From an uncultured delta proteobacterium (GTDB taxonomy: Bacteria; Desulfobacterota; Desulfobulbia; Desulfobulbales; Desulfurivibrionaceae), in assembly GCA_903869265.1 (NCBI GenBank), contig CAIPYE010000015.1:434001-498000 (forward strand): 64,000 nt of DNA, written 5' to 3'. Below, piece after piece: positions 9,121-18,211 of this stretch. Position 1 is the first letter of the stretch. Every line of letters begins with the position of its first letter. A program made the position numbers and the translations under genes. Under the pieces are notes generated by a model. It made no database searches and had not been told where the DNA came from. It saw only the letters and a list, made by a program, of their open reading frames with translations.

Positions 9121-9822
9121 TTGACCCAGAAATGGCTTGCAAAAAAGGCTAAAGTTTCAGAGGTAAATTTGAGTAAGGTACTAAGCAGAAAAGCTGGTTG
9201 TTCCGAAAAATGGAGAAAACGGGTCTGTGCTGCTCTCGGAATGACAGAGCAAGAAGTGATTCAGCGTAGCTCGGAAGAATCTGCCATGTTTTTATCTAAT
9301 CGGCAACCAACAACGCCGCCACCAGTTGAGCCAAAAGAAGCCGCAGACATCAAACAAGAAGCACTTTCGGCAGTCACCGCGCTGGCGAACCTAGCCACGA
9401 TAACAGAAGATCAATTAAGGTTTTGGCGCGATCTTTTCGAGTATCTGCCCTCTCCAATATGCGTTATGCGTGAGGGGATTCTGGTTTTCCACAATGCCGC
9501 CCACAGAACAGTATGCTCTGGAGCGACCGTGGGTAGAAAAATCTGCGATACTTGCTCGGCTACGAAAAAAAAGGGCGATCTCCAGTGCCCATCTGAGTGC
9601 GGAGTACGCCTAACACAGGAGACAGGTAGGCCGTCTACGTTCCTTATGCAGATAGAGAACGGGTATTATTGCGGTGATACGAGGATAATAAAGATCAATA
9701 ATACCGAATATCAGACTGTCATTTTTCAGCGGATAGATCAAGCTAAAGCTGGCTGGGTCGGCTACGCCGACTTCTCGTCATCACCTTCATCCTTGAAATT
9801 GTCATCGGAAGCGACATCTTGA
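9121..9822 (+). CDS. HTH regulator with Cys-rich PAS-like domain, 3' end replaced by IS DNA
   Basis: This is an unnamed putative transcription regulator. Residues 1-47 resemble a helix-turn-helix (LTQKWLAKKAKVSEVNLSKV, then SRKAGCSEKWRKRVC). A Pro-rich linker follows, then a PAS-like domain from about residue 100 (FEYLPSPICVMREGILVFHN) with Cys at 142, 145, 156 and 160, which could bind metal or sense redox. Homology to the second copy (10923) continues upstream of the TTG at 9121 (KFIIGLAEIIKDNR), and a stop codon at 9076 blocks a longer frame, so the true start is unclear. The last ~20 residues are encoded by antisense IS200-type DNA, so the native C-terminus is lost. Confidence 0.6.
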   Translation: MTQKWLAKKAKVSEVNLSKVLSRKAGCSEKWRKRVCAALGMTEQEVIQRSSEESAMFLSNRQPTTPPPVEPKEAADIKQEALSAVTALANLATITEDQLRFWRDLFEYLPSPICVMREGILVFHNAAHRTVCSGATVGRKICDTCSATKKKGDLQCPSECGVRLTQETGRPSTFLMQIENGYYCGDTRIIKINNTEYQTVIFQRIDQAKAGWVGYADFSSSPSSLKLSSEATS

Positions 9823-10047
9823 TTATCAATGTATTGAATGATCATCTCATCCGTAACATTGCCGTTGCTGCAACCCAAATAGCCTCGCTTCACCCTGACA
9901 TATTTCCCAGATCATATTCCGGATGCGAAGAGCGACGCTTTCCTCCAACACTTTCTTGCGATATTTCGTTATCCACACCACATGCAGGTGGATAGCAAAT
10001 ACCGTATGCGAGGCATGCCTGTATGTCACGCTGCCAAATCTAGCCAA
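9762..10047 (-). pseudogene. IS200/IS605-type transposase (TnpA) remnant
   Basis: The N-terminal part (from a TTG at 10047) has the HUH single-strand transposase features: YRHASHTVFAIHLHVVWITK and YRKKVLEE, with the His-x-His pair. After about 50 residues the frame breaks. A second frame continues with KRGYLGCSNGNVTDEMIIQY and ends DDEKSA-stop at 9762, which matches the family C-terminus. The middle of the protein, including the usual catalytic Tyr region, is deleted. A GTCGGC-GTA-GCCGAC hairpin near 9755-9770 may be the right-end structure. It interrupts the HTH-PAS gene on the other strand. Confidence 0.8.
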
Positions 10048-10342
10048 GCTACACCCAAGCTGCCACCTGAACGATGGGGGGGATTACCCTCACAAGCATG
10101 GACAATCAACTGGCTGACGCATTGCACTCGCGTACTGGCTGAAGTTCGATGGTAATCAGCAAATAAATTGGGAAAGGTCAACTGCCTGCCAGGCGGAAAA
10201 ATATAAGAGGTTTCCGGGCTTGATACGCTTTAGGGAAAACAAGGCGAAACGGGTGCCATTAGGGTGCCAAAAGGGCAAGAAAATGGCACCCGGTAGTGCT
10301 CTAACTTGTTGTTTTTACGTATTTTGTGTGTAGAAAATCAAC
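10048..10342 (+). other. Right part of the first tRNA-associated unit, non-coding
   Basis: These 295 bases hold no recognisable gene. They include the left end of the IS200-type remnant and the doubled GGGTGCCA site (10249-10268) just before the second att copy. Confidence 0.45.
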
Positions 10343-10922
<580 letters not shown>

Positions 10923-11309
10923 GACAAGTTTATTGTTGGGGCAATAGAGACGGTAAAAGACCGGAGATTGACTCAGAAGTGGATTGCCAAGAGGGCGAAG
11001 GTGTCCGAGGTAAATCTGAGTAAAGTTTTGAGTCGAAAAGCAGGGTGTTCGGAAAAATGGCGCAAACGGATTTGTTCCGCGCTCGAAATGACAGAACAAG
11101 AAGTGATTCAACGCGGCTCGGAAGAGCCTGCTGTATTTTTTGGTAATCCGAAATCAACGACGCCGACACCACTGCCACTATCCACTGAAACAAAAGGAGT
11201 CACAGACATCAAACAGGAAGCCCTTTCGGCTGTCGCTGCATTGAGGAAGATCTTTTGTGATGTCGAGGTTCTCGGCCACTTCAGTGGCTGTCCGACCCGG
11301 CTCCTCTGA
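10923..11309 (+). pseudogene. Truncated paralogue of the HTH-PAS regulator
   Basis: The translation DKFIVGAIETVKDRRLTQKW, followed by IAKRAKVSEVNLSKV, SRKAGCSEKWRKRIC and MTEQEVIQRGSEEP, is close to the protein at 9121. An in-frame TAA (10920) separates it from an upstream ATG (10890) in the same frame, so the original N-terminus is cut unless translation starts at the TTG 10968. Similarity stops at about 11248, where IS3-type DNA begins on the other strand, removing the whole PAS-like domain. It is probably non-functional, or at most encodes a short HTH protein. Confidence 0.7.
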
Positions 11310-11413
11310 CAAGCGAACTGCATTACGTTGAAAATCCGGATCATATTTTCTGCGCTGAACACTCATGGCGCCCTTCTGTCATTGTCTTTAACAATGACTT
11401 AACCGAGTGTCCA
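11249..11413 (-). pseudogene. IS3-family left end with orfA fragment
   Basis: On the minus strand the end TGGACACTCGG (from 11413) matches an IS3-family terminal repeat. It leads to an ATG at 11366 and the orfA N-terminus MSVQRRKYDPDFQRNAVRLS with EEPGRTATEVAENLDITKDL, a typical transposase helix-turn-helix. The frame is lost at 11249 at the junction with the HTH paralogue, so only about 38 codons remain. Confidence 0.82.
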
Positions 11414-11438
11414 CTATTTCATAGCAGGATGCATCCTG

Positions 11439-11655
11439 CGCCGTTTTCTTTGAATGACCTAGGTAGAATTGGGAATATAACCAACATAAATTTGGCTATA
11501 TTCCCAAATTTCTTCTTGCTCAACAATAAAGTGCAGATATGCATACCTTTAATCCTAGAAAAACTCTCGAGTTCAAGCGTCTTGCCGCCGTTAACGATTG
11601 ATCGTCCTTCCCCCTCACACCTTGGATCGGATTTTGCAATAATAATGATGAAAGC
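11439..11655 (-). repeat. 220 bp non-coding repeat, copy 2
   Basis: Read on the minus strand, this stretch aligns along its length with 20410-20634 on the plus strand. Shared blocks include GGGGGAAGGA(C/T)GATCA, GCTTGAAC, TATCTGCACTTATT, GAAGAAATTTGGG, CCCAA and GGTCATT. Near its end TTGGGAATATA pairs with TATATTCCCAA to form a hairpin; copy 1 forms a hairpin at the same place with different bases. It is flanked by the IS3 remnant. Confidence 0.6.
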
Positions 11656-12014
11656 ATAAGCGTTGTCAAAGGTGTGTGGGTGCCTGGACGTTCGCGCATG
11701 AGGGCTGTCTGGCAGTTGACAAGCGGATTAGCCAATGTAAAACCCCGGCGCAGATTGAAGGCCGGACGGCTTTGAAAAAGTGACTGAAGTCCAGGAGCAA
11801 ACGGCAGGCGATAGCTTCAATCACCGGCCTCGTGAACGCATGGGATTCAATACCTTTTTTGAGGTCTTTTGGGTATGACGATGTGCTATGTTGCATCACC
11901 TAGAGGGAGTTGGCACATTGAAGTTGAATCCGCACCTCAAAATAAACAATATAGTTCTGATGGCGCCTTGAAAAATCATTGAGTTTTGTTGGCGGCAAAA
12001 GTGGAGACGAAGCG
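11656..12014 (+). other. Gap without a supported gene
   Basis: A 77-codon minus-strand frame (11666-11899) containing ESHAFTRPVIEAIACRLLLD exists, but I recognise no family and see no ribosome site, so it is not called. The last part is the leader of the GGDEF gene with GGAG ten bases before its ATG. Confidence 0.4.
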
Positions 12015-13202
12015 ATGGAGACGGTCAGGCAAGCTGTGTTAGAATGCATGCGTAACTGCACACCGGATGACGATTTGATTTCAAGCCTGAATGCCGTTAT
12101 TGAGCAAGAGGGGAAATGGGCTTGCAAGATAATAATGAAATTGGTGGCGCATCGCGATTGTGACATTCAGGATTCCGCACGCCATTGGGGAAAAATTCTG
12201 GCCCACCACGCTGAGTTATCACAGGTACTCGCTCGTTCCGTAAGTCTTCAGGTTGCTGTTTGTGACTATTTTCACTGGATTGATAAAAGCATCAGCTACC
12301 CGATGCTCATCGATGTTCATAAATTTGAGGAGATTTCCAAACAAGCTCGACGGGATTTTCTTACCGGTCTCTATAATCGTCAGGAATTTGATGAGGCAAT
12401 CAAGCGAGAGGTAGCTCGAGCAAAGCGGTACGAGAGAAAACTTTCTCTTGTGTTTGTCGATTTGGACTCTTTGAAAAAGTTAAATTACCAATACGGGCAT
12501 CTGGCTGGCGACAAGGCATTGCAGCGCCTTTCTCAATTTATAAGCAAAAATAAACGGCTGGAGGATATTATCTCTCGATATGGCGGGGATGAATTCGTGA
12601 TATTGTTGCCGGACACCGGAAAAGAAGAGGCGTTGAGCCTTACTGAAAGATTCAGAAAAATGGTTGAGCATCGCAATATCAGCTATGATGGCCATTCTTT
12701 ACAGATAACCATAAGTGGTGGGGTGGCGACTTTTCCGGAAGATGCGCAAAATTCTATCAAGCTTATCCAATGCGCAGATCATGCCCTGCATGTTGCGAAA
12801 CGCGAGGGCAAAAATGTGGTTCTCGCATATAAAAAAGAAGCCAGGAAATTTGTGCGGCTCCCATTTTATGAGAAGATTAAAGGGACAACATTGTCAGGCA
12901 AGGAAAATACTTCCTTGTCGGCAGAAAGCAAGAATCTGGGCTATGGCGGGATGCTTCTGGAGAACAAATTCTCTATTCATGTCGGGTCGGTTGTTGAAAT
13001 TTGTATTGTTTTCGGCGGAGAGACTGTTACTCTTCGTGGGGAAGTAGTCCGTACCGAACCTTTGACAGAGGACCGTTTTAATATTGGCGTTTCTTTTATG
13101 GAGAAAGAGGAATCGGCCAAAATATTCCTAGAAAACTATATGTTGAACAGTCTTATGCAAAATTCTAATTTTATGCAAGGTACTAATAATACCTGTCAAT
13201 AA
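12015..13202 (+). CDS. Diguanylate cyclase, GGDEF domain plus C-terminal PilZ domain
   Basis: It is predicted to make cyclic di-GMP from two GTP in the cytosol. After a ~105-residue unknown N-terminus comes a GGDEF domain: RRDFLTGLYNR, FVDLDSLKKLN, GHLAGDKAL and the intact active site RYGGDEFVILLP (about residues 188-199). RLED five residues before GGDEF is a complete inhibitory I-site. The Asp of GHLAGD is kept, which argues for c-di-GMP rather than the cGAMP-making Hypr variant with Ser there. The C-terminal PilZ domain has RKFVR and NLGYGGM, so the product could also bind this protein. The start is ATG 12015; the frame opens at a TTG at 11979. Confidence 0.9.
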   Translation: METVRQAVLECMRNCTPDDDLISSLNAVIEQEGKWACKIIMKLVAHRDCDIQDSARHWGKILAHHAELSQVLARSVSLQVAVCDYFHWIDKSISYPMLIDVHKFEEISKQARRDFLTGLYNRQEFDEAIKREVARAKRYERKLSLVFVDLDSLKKLNYQYGHLAGDKALQRLSQFISKNKRLEDIISRYGGDEFVILLPDTGKEEALSLTERFRKMVEHRNISYDGHSLQITISGGVATFPEDAQNSIKLIQCADHALHVAKREGKNVVLAYKKEARKFVRLPFYEKIKGTTLSGKENTSLSAESKNLGYGGMLLENKFSIHVGSVVEICIVFGGETVTLRGEVVRTEPLTEDRFNIGVSFMEKEESAKIFLENYMLNSLMQNSNFMQGTNNTCQ

Positions 13203-13316
13203 TTGTTTCTGCTGGGAAAGTGACTATAATAATAGTGGTGTGTATCACTTTTGTTGCCGACCGTATAGCGCTGCAACGCGCGTGATGGTGATCTTTTTGT
13301 CTCAATTGTGTTAGAA

Positions 13317-14537
13317 ATGACTAAAAATCCTTCTGCCCTCTTCGGCAACCAGGACAAGTATGCGGGAAGAATTCTATTCGGACCATACAGTGCCAGGCTG
13401 AAAAACAGTCTCATTTCTTCCATTGATCATTTTAAGGCATTGGAACAGATTGGAACCCCCATAATTCCATATATTGCTGCCTGGTTACCAGAGGACGGTG
13501 GACACATCTGGTATGAATATGCTGGAGCAAGGTTAACTCAATTGCTCGGATTTCATACCACCGAAGTGGCCGGCGCTCTCCGGGACAATATCCTCACCCG
13601 GTGTCTGTATCGGATACAGAAAAATCCCCCAGCGATCGACAAGATTATTCGTGACAAAGCGCAAATTGAACGGCTGCGTGATGCTATGCGACGCATGGCC
13701 GAGCGGGGTGGCAGGGTTGATGCGGTCTACAAATTCAATGTCAATGGGAGCCCGTTGTGGCTCAAGGACCTTGCCAGAGTCGAAGTTCATGACCAGGATA
13801 AGATCGTACTTTCCTATGGGACACTGATTGATGTCACCAAGGAGATGCAGCTGGAAGAGACGCTTGTTGAGGTACAGTGTGAGCTGGAATTCCATAAAGA
13901 AAACCTGGAATTTCTGGTGGAAGACCGCTCAAGGGATCTCAAGAAAGCCCAACTGGATGTCCTTGCCCGTCTTACGCAGGCGGCGGCATTTCGTGATGGT
14001 GGCACTGGCGCTCACATTAAAAGGTTGAGCCAGTATTGTGCAGTACTCGGCAGTTCATACGGATTGAGTAGAAACGCCAACACAGTGTTGTTCCATGCGG
14101 TCCCCATGCATGATGTGGGAAAGTTAGGGATAGCGGATTCGATTCTGCAAAAGCAGGGGGCGCTCTCGCATGAAGAGTTTGAGATTATTAAAACACATTG
14201 CCAGGTGGGCTCAGATTTACTGAGTGAAGGCAGATCCACTCTATTGCAGGTAGCACAGGCCATCGCTCTGACCCATCATGAACGTTGGGATGGTTCTGGC
14301 TATCCGAATGGATTGGTGGACCGACAAATTCCCCTGGCCAGCCGGATCACCTCGATTTGTGATGTCTTCGATGCGCTGAGCTCGGAGCGGCCATACAAAA
14401 AGGCGTGGCGTTTTGAGGATGCCGCAGATGAGATCTGGCGTCTGCGAAAAACATATTTTGATCCAAACCTTGTTGATATTTTCATGAAAAATATTCCGCA
14501 AATAAGAAAGGTTTATCAGGAAGCTCCTCTGGGTTAA
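13317..14537 (+). CDS. HD-GYP phosphodiesterase with N-terminal PAS-like region
   Basis: It is predicted to hydrolyse cyclic di-GMP, opposing the neighbouring cyclase. The N-terminal half contains a PAS/PAC-like segment (FKALEQIGTPIIPYIAAWLP to LWLKDLARVEVHDQDK and YGTLIDVTKEMQLEE), then a coiled coil. The C-terminal HD-GYP domain keeps its signature residues: GGTGAHIKRLSQY, MHDVGKLGIADSIL, HHERWDGSGYPNGL, RITSICDVFDAL and RPYKKAW. No membrane segment is seen. The start is uncertain (GTG 13308 or ATG 13317), without a clear ribosome site. The 105-base spacing from the cyclase gene allows co-transcription. Confidence 0.9.
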   Translation: MTKNPSALFGNQDKYAGRILFGPYSARLKNSLISSIDHFKALEQIGTPIIPYIAAWLPEDGGHIWYEYAGARLTQLLGFHTTEVAGALRDNILTRCLYRIQKNPPAIDKIIRDKAQIERLRDAMRRMAERGGRVDAVYKFNVNGSPLWLKDLARVEVHDQDKIVLSYGTLIDVTKEMQLEETLVEVQCELEFHKENLEFLVEDRSRDLKKAQLDVLARLTQAAAFRDGGTGAHIKRLSQYCAVLGSSYGLSRNANTVLFHAVPMHDVGKLGIADSILQKQGALSHEEFEIIKTHCQVGSDLLSEGRSTLLQVAQAIALTHHERWDGSGYPNGLVDRQIPLASRITSICDVFDALSSERPYKKAWRFEDAADEIWRLRKTYFDPNLVDIFMKNIPQIRKVYQEAPLG

Positions 14538-14717
14538 TGGGCTTGCAGGGTATTTATGGCGGGTGTAAAAGGGATGACGAGTAGGCTGGAGTTATTGTCA
14601 AATTTGGTGTACGGCTCATCTGGCGGCTTTCCTGTCTAATTGATCAAGCACCCTTTCTCCGTTTCTGAATGTTATCTTCCCCTCTGAAACATCATTTATT
14701 CTGGGACCAACCTTTGG

Positions 14718-15476
14718 ATGACAAAAACACTTTTCTGCATTCTGTTTTGTGCTGTGGCCTTTATGACGAATGGATGCGCCTCGGTGCAGGTGGTACCCTC
14801 TGTGGCGATGAGGTCGGATGTTTACCTGCTCAGCGCCCGGGCAACCTCAAGAAAAATTCTTTCTGAAACTATTAAAAGCGCCAAGGAACGTTGTGACCGG
14901 GAGAACAAGCAGTACCTTTTTGTGAAGAATATTTTTCAGCACAACAGCACCCTGGGCATCGACAGTGTTTCCTATGACCTCTATTTTACCTGTGTCGAGG
15001 CCGGGGACTCGCGACTGAACGAACGAAAATCCCTGCTAAGGCCTGCGGAAGAAAAAATGGACCAGGCGGGACAGAAGATCGACCCGGACAAGGACAGGGG
15101 GCAGGTGAATCTGGAGGATCATCCGGGCCTGGAAAAGCCCCCAGCGCTTGGGCAGACAATCCCCGCCACAGAAATCCCCGAGGAGAAGCCTTCGGTCAAC
15201 TCCGGCAAGGAGGCTGCTCCTACCCCGGAAATGTTGCTGCCGCTAAAGGACGAAAATCAGGGGCAGCAGAAGGAGTCCGCCAAGGTTTCCGAAGAGCAGT
15301 TGCGCAAAAAAAATCCAGGGATGGGAGAGCTGGAGAGTTTGCGGAAAGATGACTCCCCCCTCGACGACGAGCCTAAGCAGGACTCCCCCATCATCGAAGA
15401 GGATCTAGGCGGGTATGCCCTAGATAAGGCAAATTATCTAAAAAGAAGGTTCCGTAAGAAAAAACAGACTAATTAA
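14718..15476 (+). CDS. Lipoprotein of unknown function, charged disordered C-terminus
   Basis: MTKTLFCILFCAVAFMTNGC is a lipoprotein signal with Cys 20 as the likely lipidated residue. Residues 21-100 form a small globular region (ARATSRKILSETIKSAKERC, then DSVSYDLYFTCVE). The rest is Pro/Glu/Lys/Gln-rich and probably disordered, ending in a basic tail YLKRRFRKKKQTN. No family is recognised. It is convergent with the cytochrome remnant at 15543. Confidence 0.75.
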   Translation: MTKTLFCILFCAVAFMTNGCASVQVVPSVAMRSDVYLLSARATSRKILSETIKSAKERCDRENKQYLFVKNIFQHNSTLGIDSVSYDLYFTCVEAGDSRLNERKSLLRPAEEKMDQAGQKIDPDKDRGQVNLEDHPGLEKPPALGQTIPATEIPEEKPSVNSGKEAAPTPEMLLPLKDENQGQQKESAKVSEEQLRKKNPGMGELESLRKDDSPLDDEPKQDSPIIEEDLGGYALDKANYLKRRFRKKKQTN

Positions 15477-15542
15477 CACTAAGCATAATCGACTTATATG
15501 GAACATTTTGTTGCCGGGGCTACGTCCTTTACAATTCCTGAA

Positions 15543-16119
15543 TCAATCCCGCACGTGGCATTTATTACATAAATTTCTCTGGAATCTGGCAAAACTACGG
15601 GCCAGCCTGTCGTAAAATGCTTTTTACGTTTCGGCGGCGGTTCTTCCTTGTGCAAACTGCGGTGGGGTGTTGTTGTCAATCCCAGGAAAAAAACCATCGT
15701 ATATTAAAAATTCCGCATACCGATTCCATCGGAGCATGTTGTCCCATCCTGAGTCATGTGCCCTGTGCCAGGCAAGACACATCACATTCACTCCACCCGA
15801 GGGGCCGCGGCTGCCGGAGGTATTGGCCATAATTTTCACTCGAGCATAGTCTGTCCAGGCGATCTCGTAAGGACACAAGGGAAGTATAGGAGGTGACAGA
15901 ACTGCCGGCTATATTCCCTGACGAAATATAGCCGTTATAGTTATTGAGTATCGCTGAGGGAAAGACTGCGTCTCGCCCCACCGGATGCATGCCTGAATTA
16001 CTAAACTTGGGATGACAGTTCAGGCACCACTCCGACATGCCGCTGCCATTCTGGCAGTCGCCTGTCCCGCCATTTTGAAAAATTTCTTCGCATAAACCAC
16101 ATGACCCATAAATATACAA
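15543..16119 (-). pseudogene. Decayed OmcS/OmcE-type multiheme cytochrome gene
   Basis: Three frame pieces together resemble the C-terminal half of the OmcS-type cytochrome at 35721. The first has GSGMSEWCLNCHPKFSNSGM and HPVGRDA with Ser/Tyr-rich sequence. After a frameshift near 15860 comes MCLAWHRAHDSGWDNMLRW, where the heme motif CLSCH has become CLAWH. After an in-frame TAA (15624) the sequence continues YDRLARSFARFQRNLCNKCH and ends VRD-stop at 15543, the family's C-terminus. The 5' half is unrecognisable (16120-16382 holds only an unsupported frame). The gene is inactive as it stands. Confidence 0.82.
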
Positions 16120-16382
16120 GCGTGATGCCTTGATCTCTCCATAGCTTGGCTGAATGGCCCTCTAGCGGTTGAATAACGCCTTGTGTTTTTAAAGTGAATC
16201 CCTGTTGAATCTTGCGCTGCCAATTTAATCGTCGAAAGCTTCACGGGATAAACCTCCTCAGGTGTTTTTGTCCAGGCTTGCAAACGAGAGGAGTCAGAAC
16301 TGTACACTTTTATTCCTTGAGCCCAAACCAAACAGGTGATCGATCTCCCCGTCGACGGTCGACCTACCCCACAAGCCGCTGT

Positions 16383-16964
16383 TCATTCCTCATCAGCCAC
16401 CTTGAGATTGTTGATTTTTCTGGCTAATTGACCGAGAATCGCCTGGAGTTCGGCCTGGCTTTCCTTGTAGGGTCCCTCTCCGTCGGTGGTGCAAATTTTT
16501 TGCGCCTGACGCACCGAATCCTGCACGCTGATAATTGTTCCTCGGAAAAATTCAACCATTTGATTAAGTTGCCCTGCCAGGGAAGCGCCTTCGTCTCCGA
16601 AGCGAAGGTTAATCTTTACGGTGAGATCCCCTTTTGCTATCTGCCGGACATCCTGCTCAATTCGATAAAGCGCCCCAGCAATATTTTTCGGAAAAAACAA
16701 GCTGGCTATCGTGCCCACAACCACACTAAAAACAAAAGAAAGGCAGATAACAGGAAAAAGGAAGTCAAGAAAGTTTCTGGCCTTGATATGAAAAAGCAGA
16801 AATGATGCGGTGACCTGCTGATCAGCATAAAAGTAAAATATACCGCTGCTGGTCAGCAAACAAACCAAAAGAATACAGGTCATTCTGCCGATCATGCGCA
16901 GTTGCATGGCACGGTTCACAGAGAAATTCAAAACTTTTCTTTTATAGAATTTTTCCTGAACCAT
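16383..16964 (-). CDS. Membrane HAMP-domain protein without output domain
   Basis: This 193-residue protein has two membrane segments (about residues 25-47 and 66-90) around a short loop. A HAMP linker follows (NIAGALYRIEQDVRQIAKGD, with LTVKINLRFGDE), then a coiled coil ending at KINNLKVADEE. It looks like the front of a chemoreceptor or sensor kinase, but no signalling domain follows, so it may modulate another sensor. AGGAG lies just before the ATG. It sits between the pentaheme cytochrome gene and the cytochrome remnant. Confidence 0.78.
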   Translation of the reverse strand: MVQEKFYKRKVLNFSVNRAMQLRMIGRMTCILLVCLLTSSGIFYFYADQQVTASFLLFHIKARNFLDFLFPVICLSFVFSVVVGTIASLFFPKNIAGALYRIEQDVRQIAKGDLTVKINLRFGDEGASLAGQLNQMVEFFRGTIISVQDSVRQAQKICTTDGEGPYKESQAELQAILGQLARKINNLKVADEE

Positions 16965-17071
16965 ATGCCAATCTCCTATTGATATGCACCAATTCTTCTG
17001 TCAACTCCCGTTTTCACACATCGCCCAAAAACCGACAACGCACCATATCGACGTAAGACTAAACCCCTAGC

Positions 17072-18085
17072 CTAAAACATCGTACTCTTTGAAGAGCGAT
17101 TAAAGGTGTAATGGCAAGCCACACATAACCTGGTAGTAATCACATCGCGAACCATGGCCTTGCCCTGACCGCCATGCGGTTCATGACAGGTCACGCAGGT
17201 AAGCATTCCGCCTTTGCCGGTCGGCAGATTATCGGGAATACGTGTCTCTTTTTGTTTTGAATATATACGCACCGGGTGAGAAGTTCCCATACGGGACTGC
17301 GGATGGCAAGTATAGCACAAGTCGATCGTGGCATACTCAGAAGTCACAAGCAACGGATGGGTTTCTTTCCCTCGTCTAGAGGTGGCTTGGTCGCCTATCT
17401 TCTTCGTCACTGGCTTAACGTCCAATTGTTGCAAGTTGACGCCTTCCACTTCTTGCAATTCTACCCAGCCAAAATTCTCGGAACGCGACAGCCAATTGAC
17501 CCACACCGCATTTCTCATCCGCTGAAGAGATGAGGCAAGTATGGAATCTGTGGCAAGCTCCCTTGTATCGAGAATTTGTTCATCCGAGGGAGAAGACTTT
17601 TGCAACTCCGCGGGAACAAGCCCAATCCACTTGCTTGCCTGCCGTGTTCCTCCTCCCGGTTTCGGACTGTTGCTCAGGACAATACGGAAACGATACGCAT
17701 TGGACTCCGTCAATCCCGTCAAAACGACCACGTGTTTTGTTTGCAACCCTTCTCTGCTGGCAAAAACCAGCGTTTTCCGCCACATGTTTCCCTGATCGGC
17801 AACTGGCTTACCCGTGCTCGTGGCAGAGACATCCACGTCTTCCTGGTTTCGCCAGTCGGATTCCGGGGCCAGGTGACAGACTATGCACTGACGCTCAAAG
17901 CATGGCCTGTGTATATATAGACTTCCCATGCTCTTTTTGGAGATTTCCATATGGCAACCGATGCACTTATTGTTCAATGCATCTTCATTCAGTATTCGCA
18001 TGGCCGAAGAGCCGCCCACTAGCAGAACAAAAGTACTGCAAAGCAAGGCAGAAATGGTGATCGATTGTCCGACGTTCTTGAACAT
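17072..18085 (-). CDS. Pentaheme c-type cytochrome
   Basis: This is a periplasmic or outer-surface electron carrier. A signal peptide (MFKNVGQSITISALLCSTFV, cut near SSA) precedes five CXXCH motifs: CIGCH (41-45), CIVCH (67-71), then after about 190 residues CYTCH, CVTCH and CVACH. The long middle has beta-rich text (VVVLTGLTESNAYRFRIVLS, NSPKPGGG) suggesting an Ig/fibronectin-like insert between heme groups. Motifs such as CVTCHEPHGG are typical of doubled-CXXCH cytochromes. No named homologue is recognised. The sigma-54 activator gene lies 126 bases upstream, in the same direction. Confidence 0.85.
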   Translation of the reverse strand: MFKNVGQSITISALLCSTFVLLVGGSSAMRILNEDALNNKCIGCHMEISKKSMGSLYIHRPCFERQCIVCHLAPESDWRNQEDVDVSATSTGKPVADQGNMWRKTLVFASREGLQTKHVVVLTGLTESNAYRFRIVLSNSPKPGGGTRQASKWIGLVPAELQKSSPSDEQILDTRELATDSILASSLQRMRNAVWVNWLSRSENFGWVELQEVEGVNLQQLDVKPVTKKIGDQATSRRGKETHPLLVTSEYATIDLCYTCHPQSRMGTSHPVRIYSKQKETRIPDNLPTGKGGMLTCVTCHEPHGGQGKAMVRDVITTRLCVACHYTFNRSSKSTMF

Positions 18086-18211
18086 TGCTCACCTATTCAT
18101 TGGTAGCGACGGCATGAGGACCGGCTAGCCTGGGAACTCCCGAGTATTTCACTGATGTGGCGCCCATTGGTACATGACAGAATCTTCCTTGTTTGATCTT
18201 CCCGTTTAATC

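Noticed and set aside
11666-11899. 77-codon minus-strand frame with FTRPVIEAIACRLLLD
   Set aside because: No ribosome site, no recognised family, lies in a region of IS debris.
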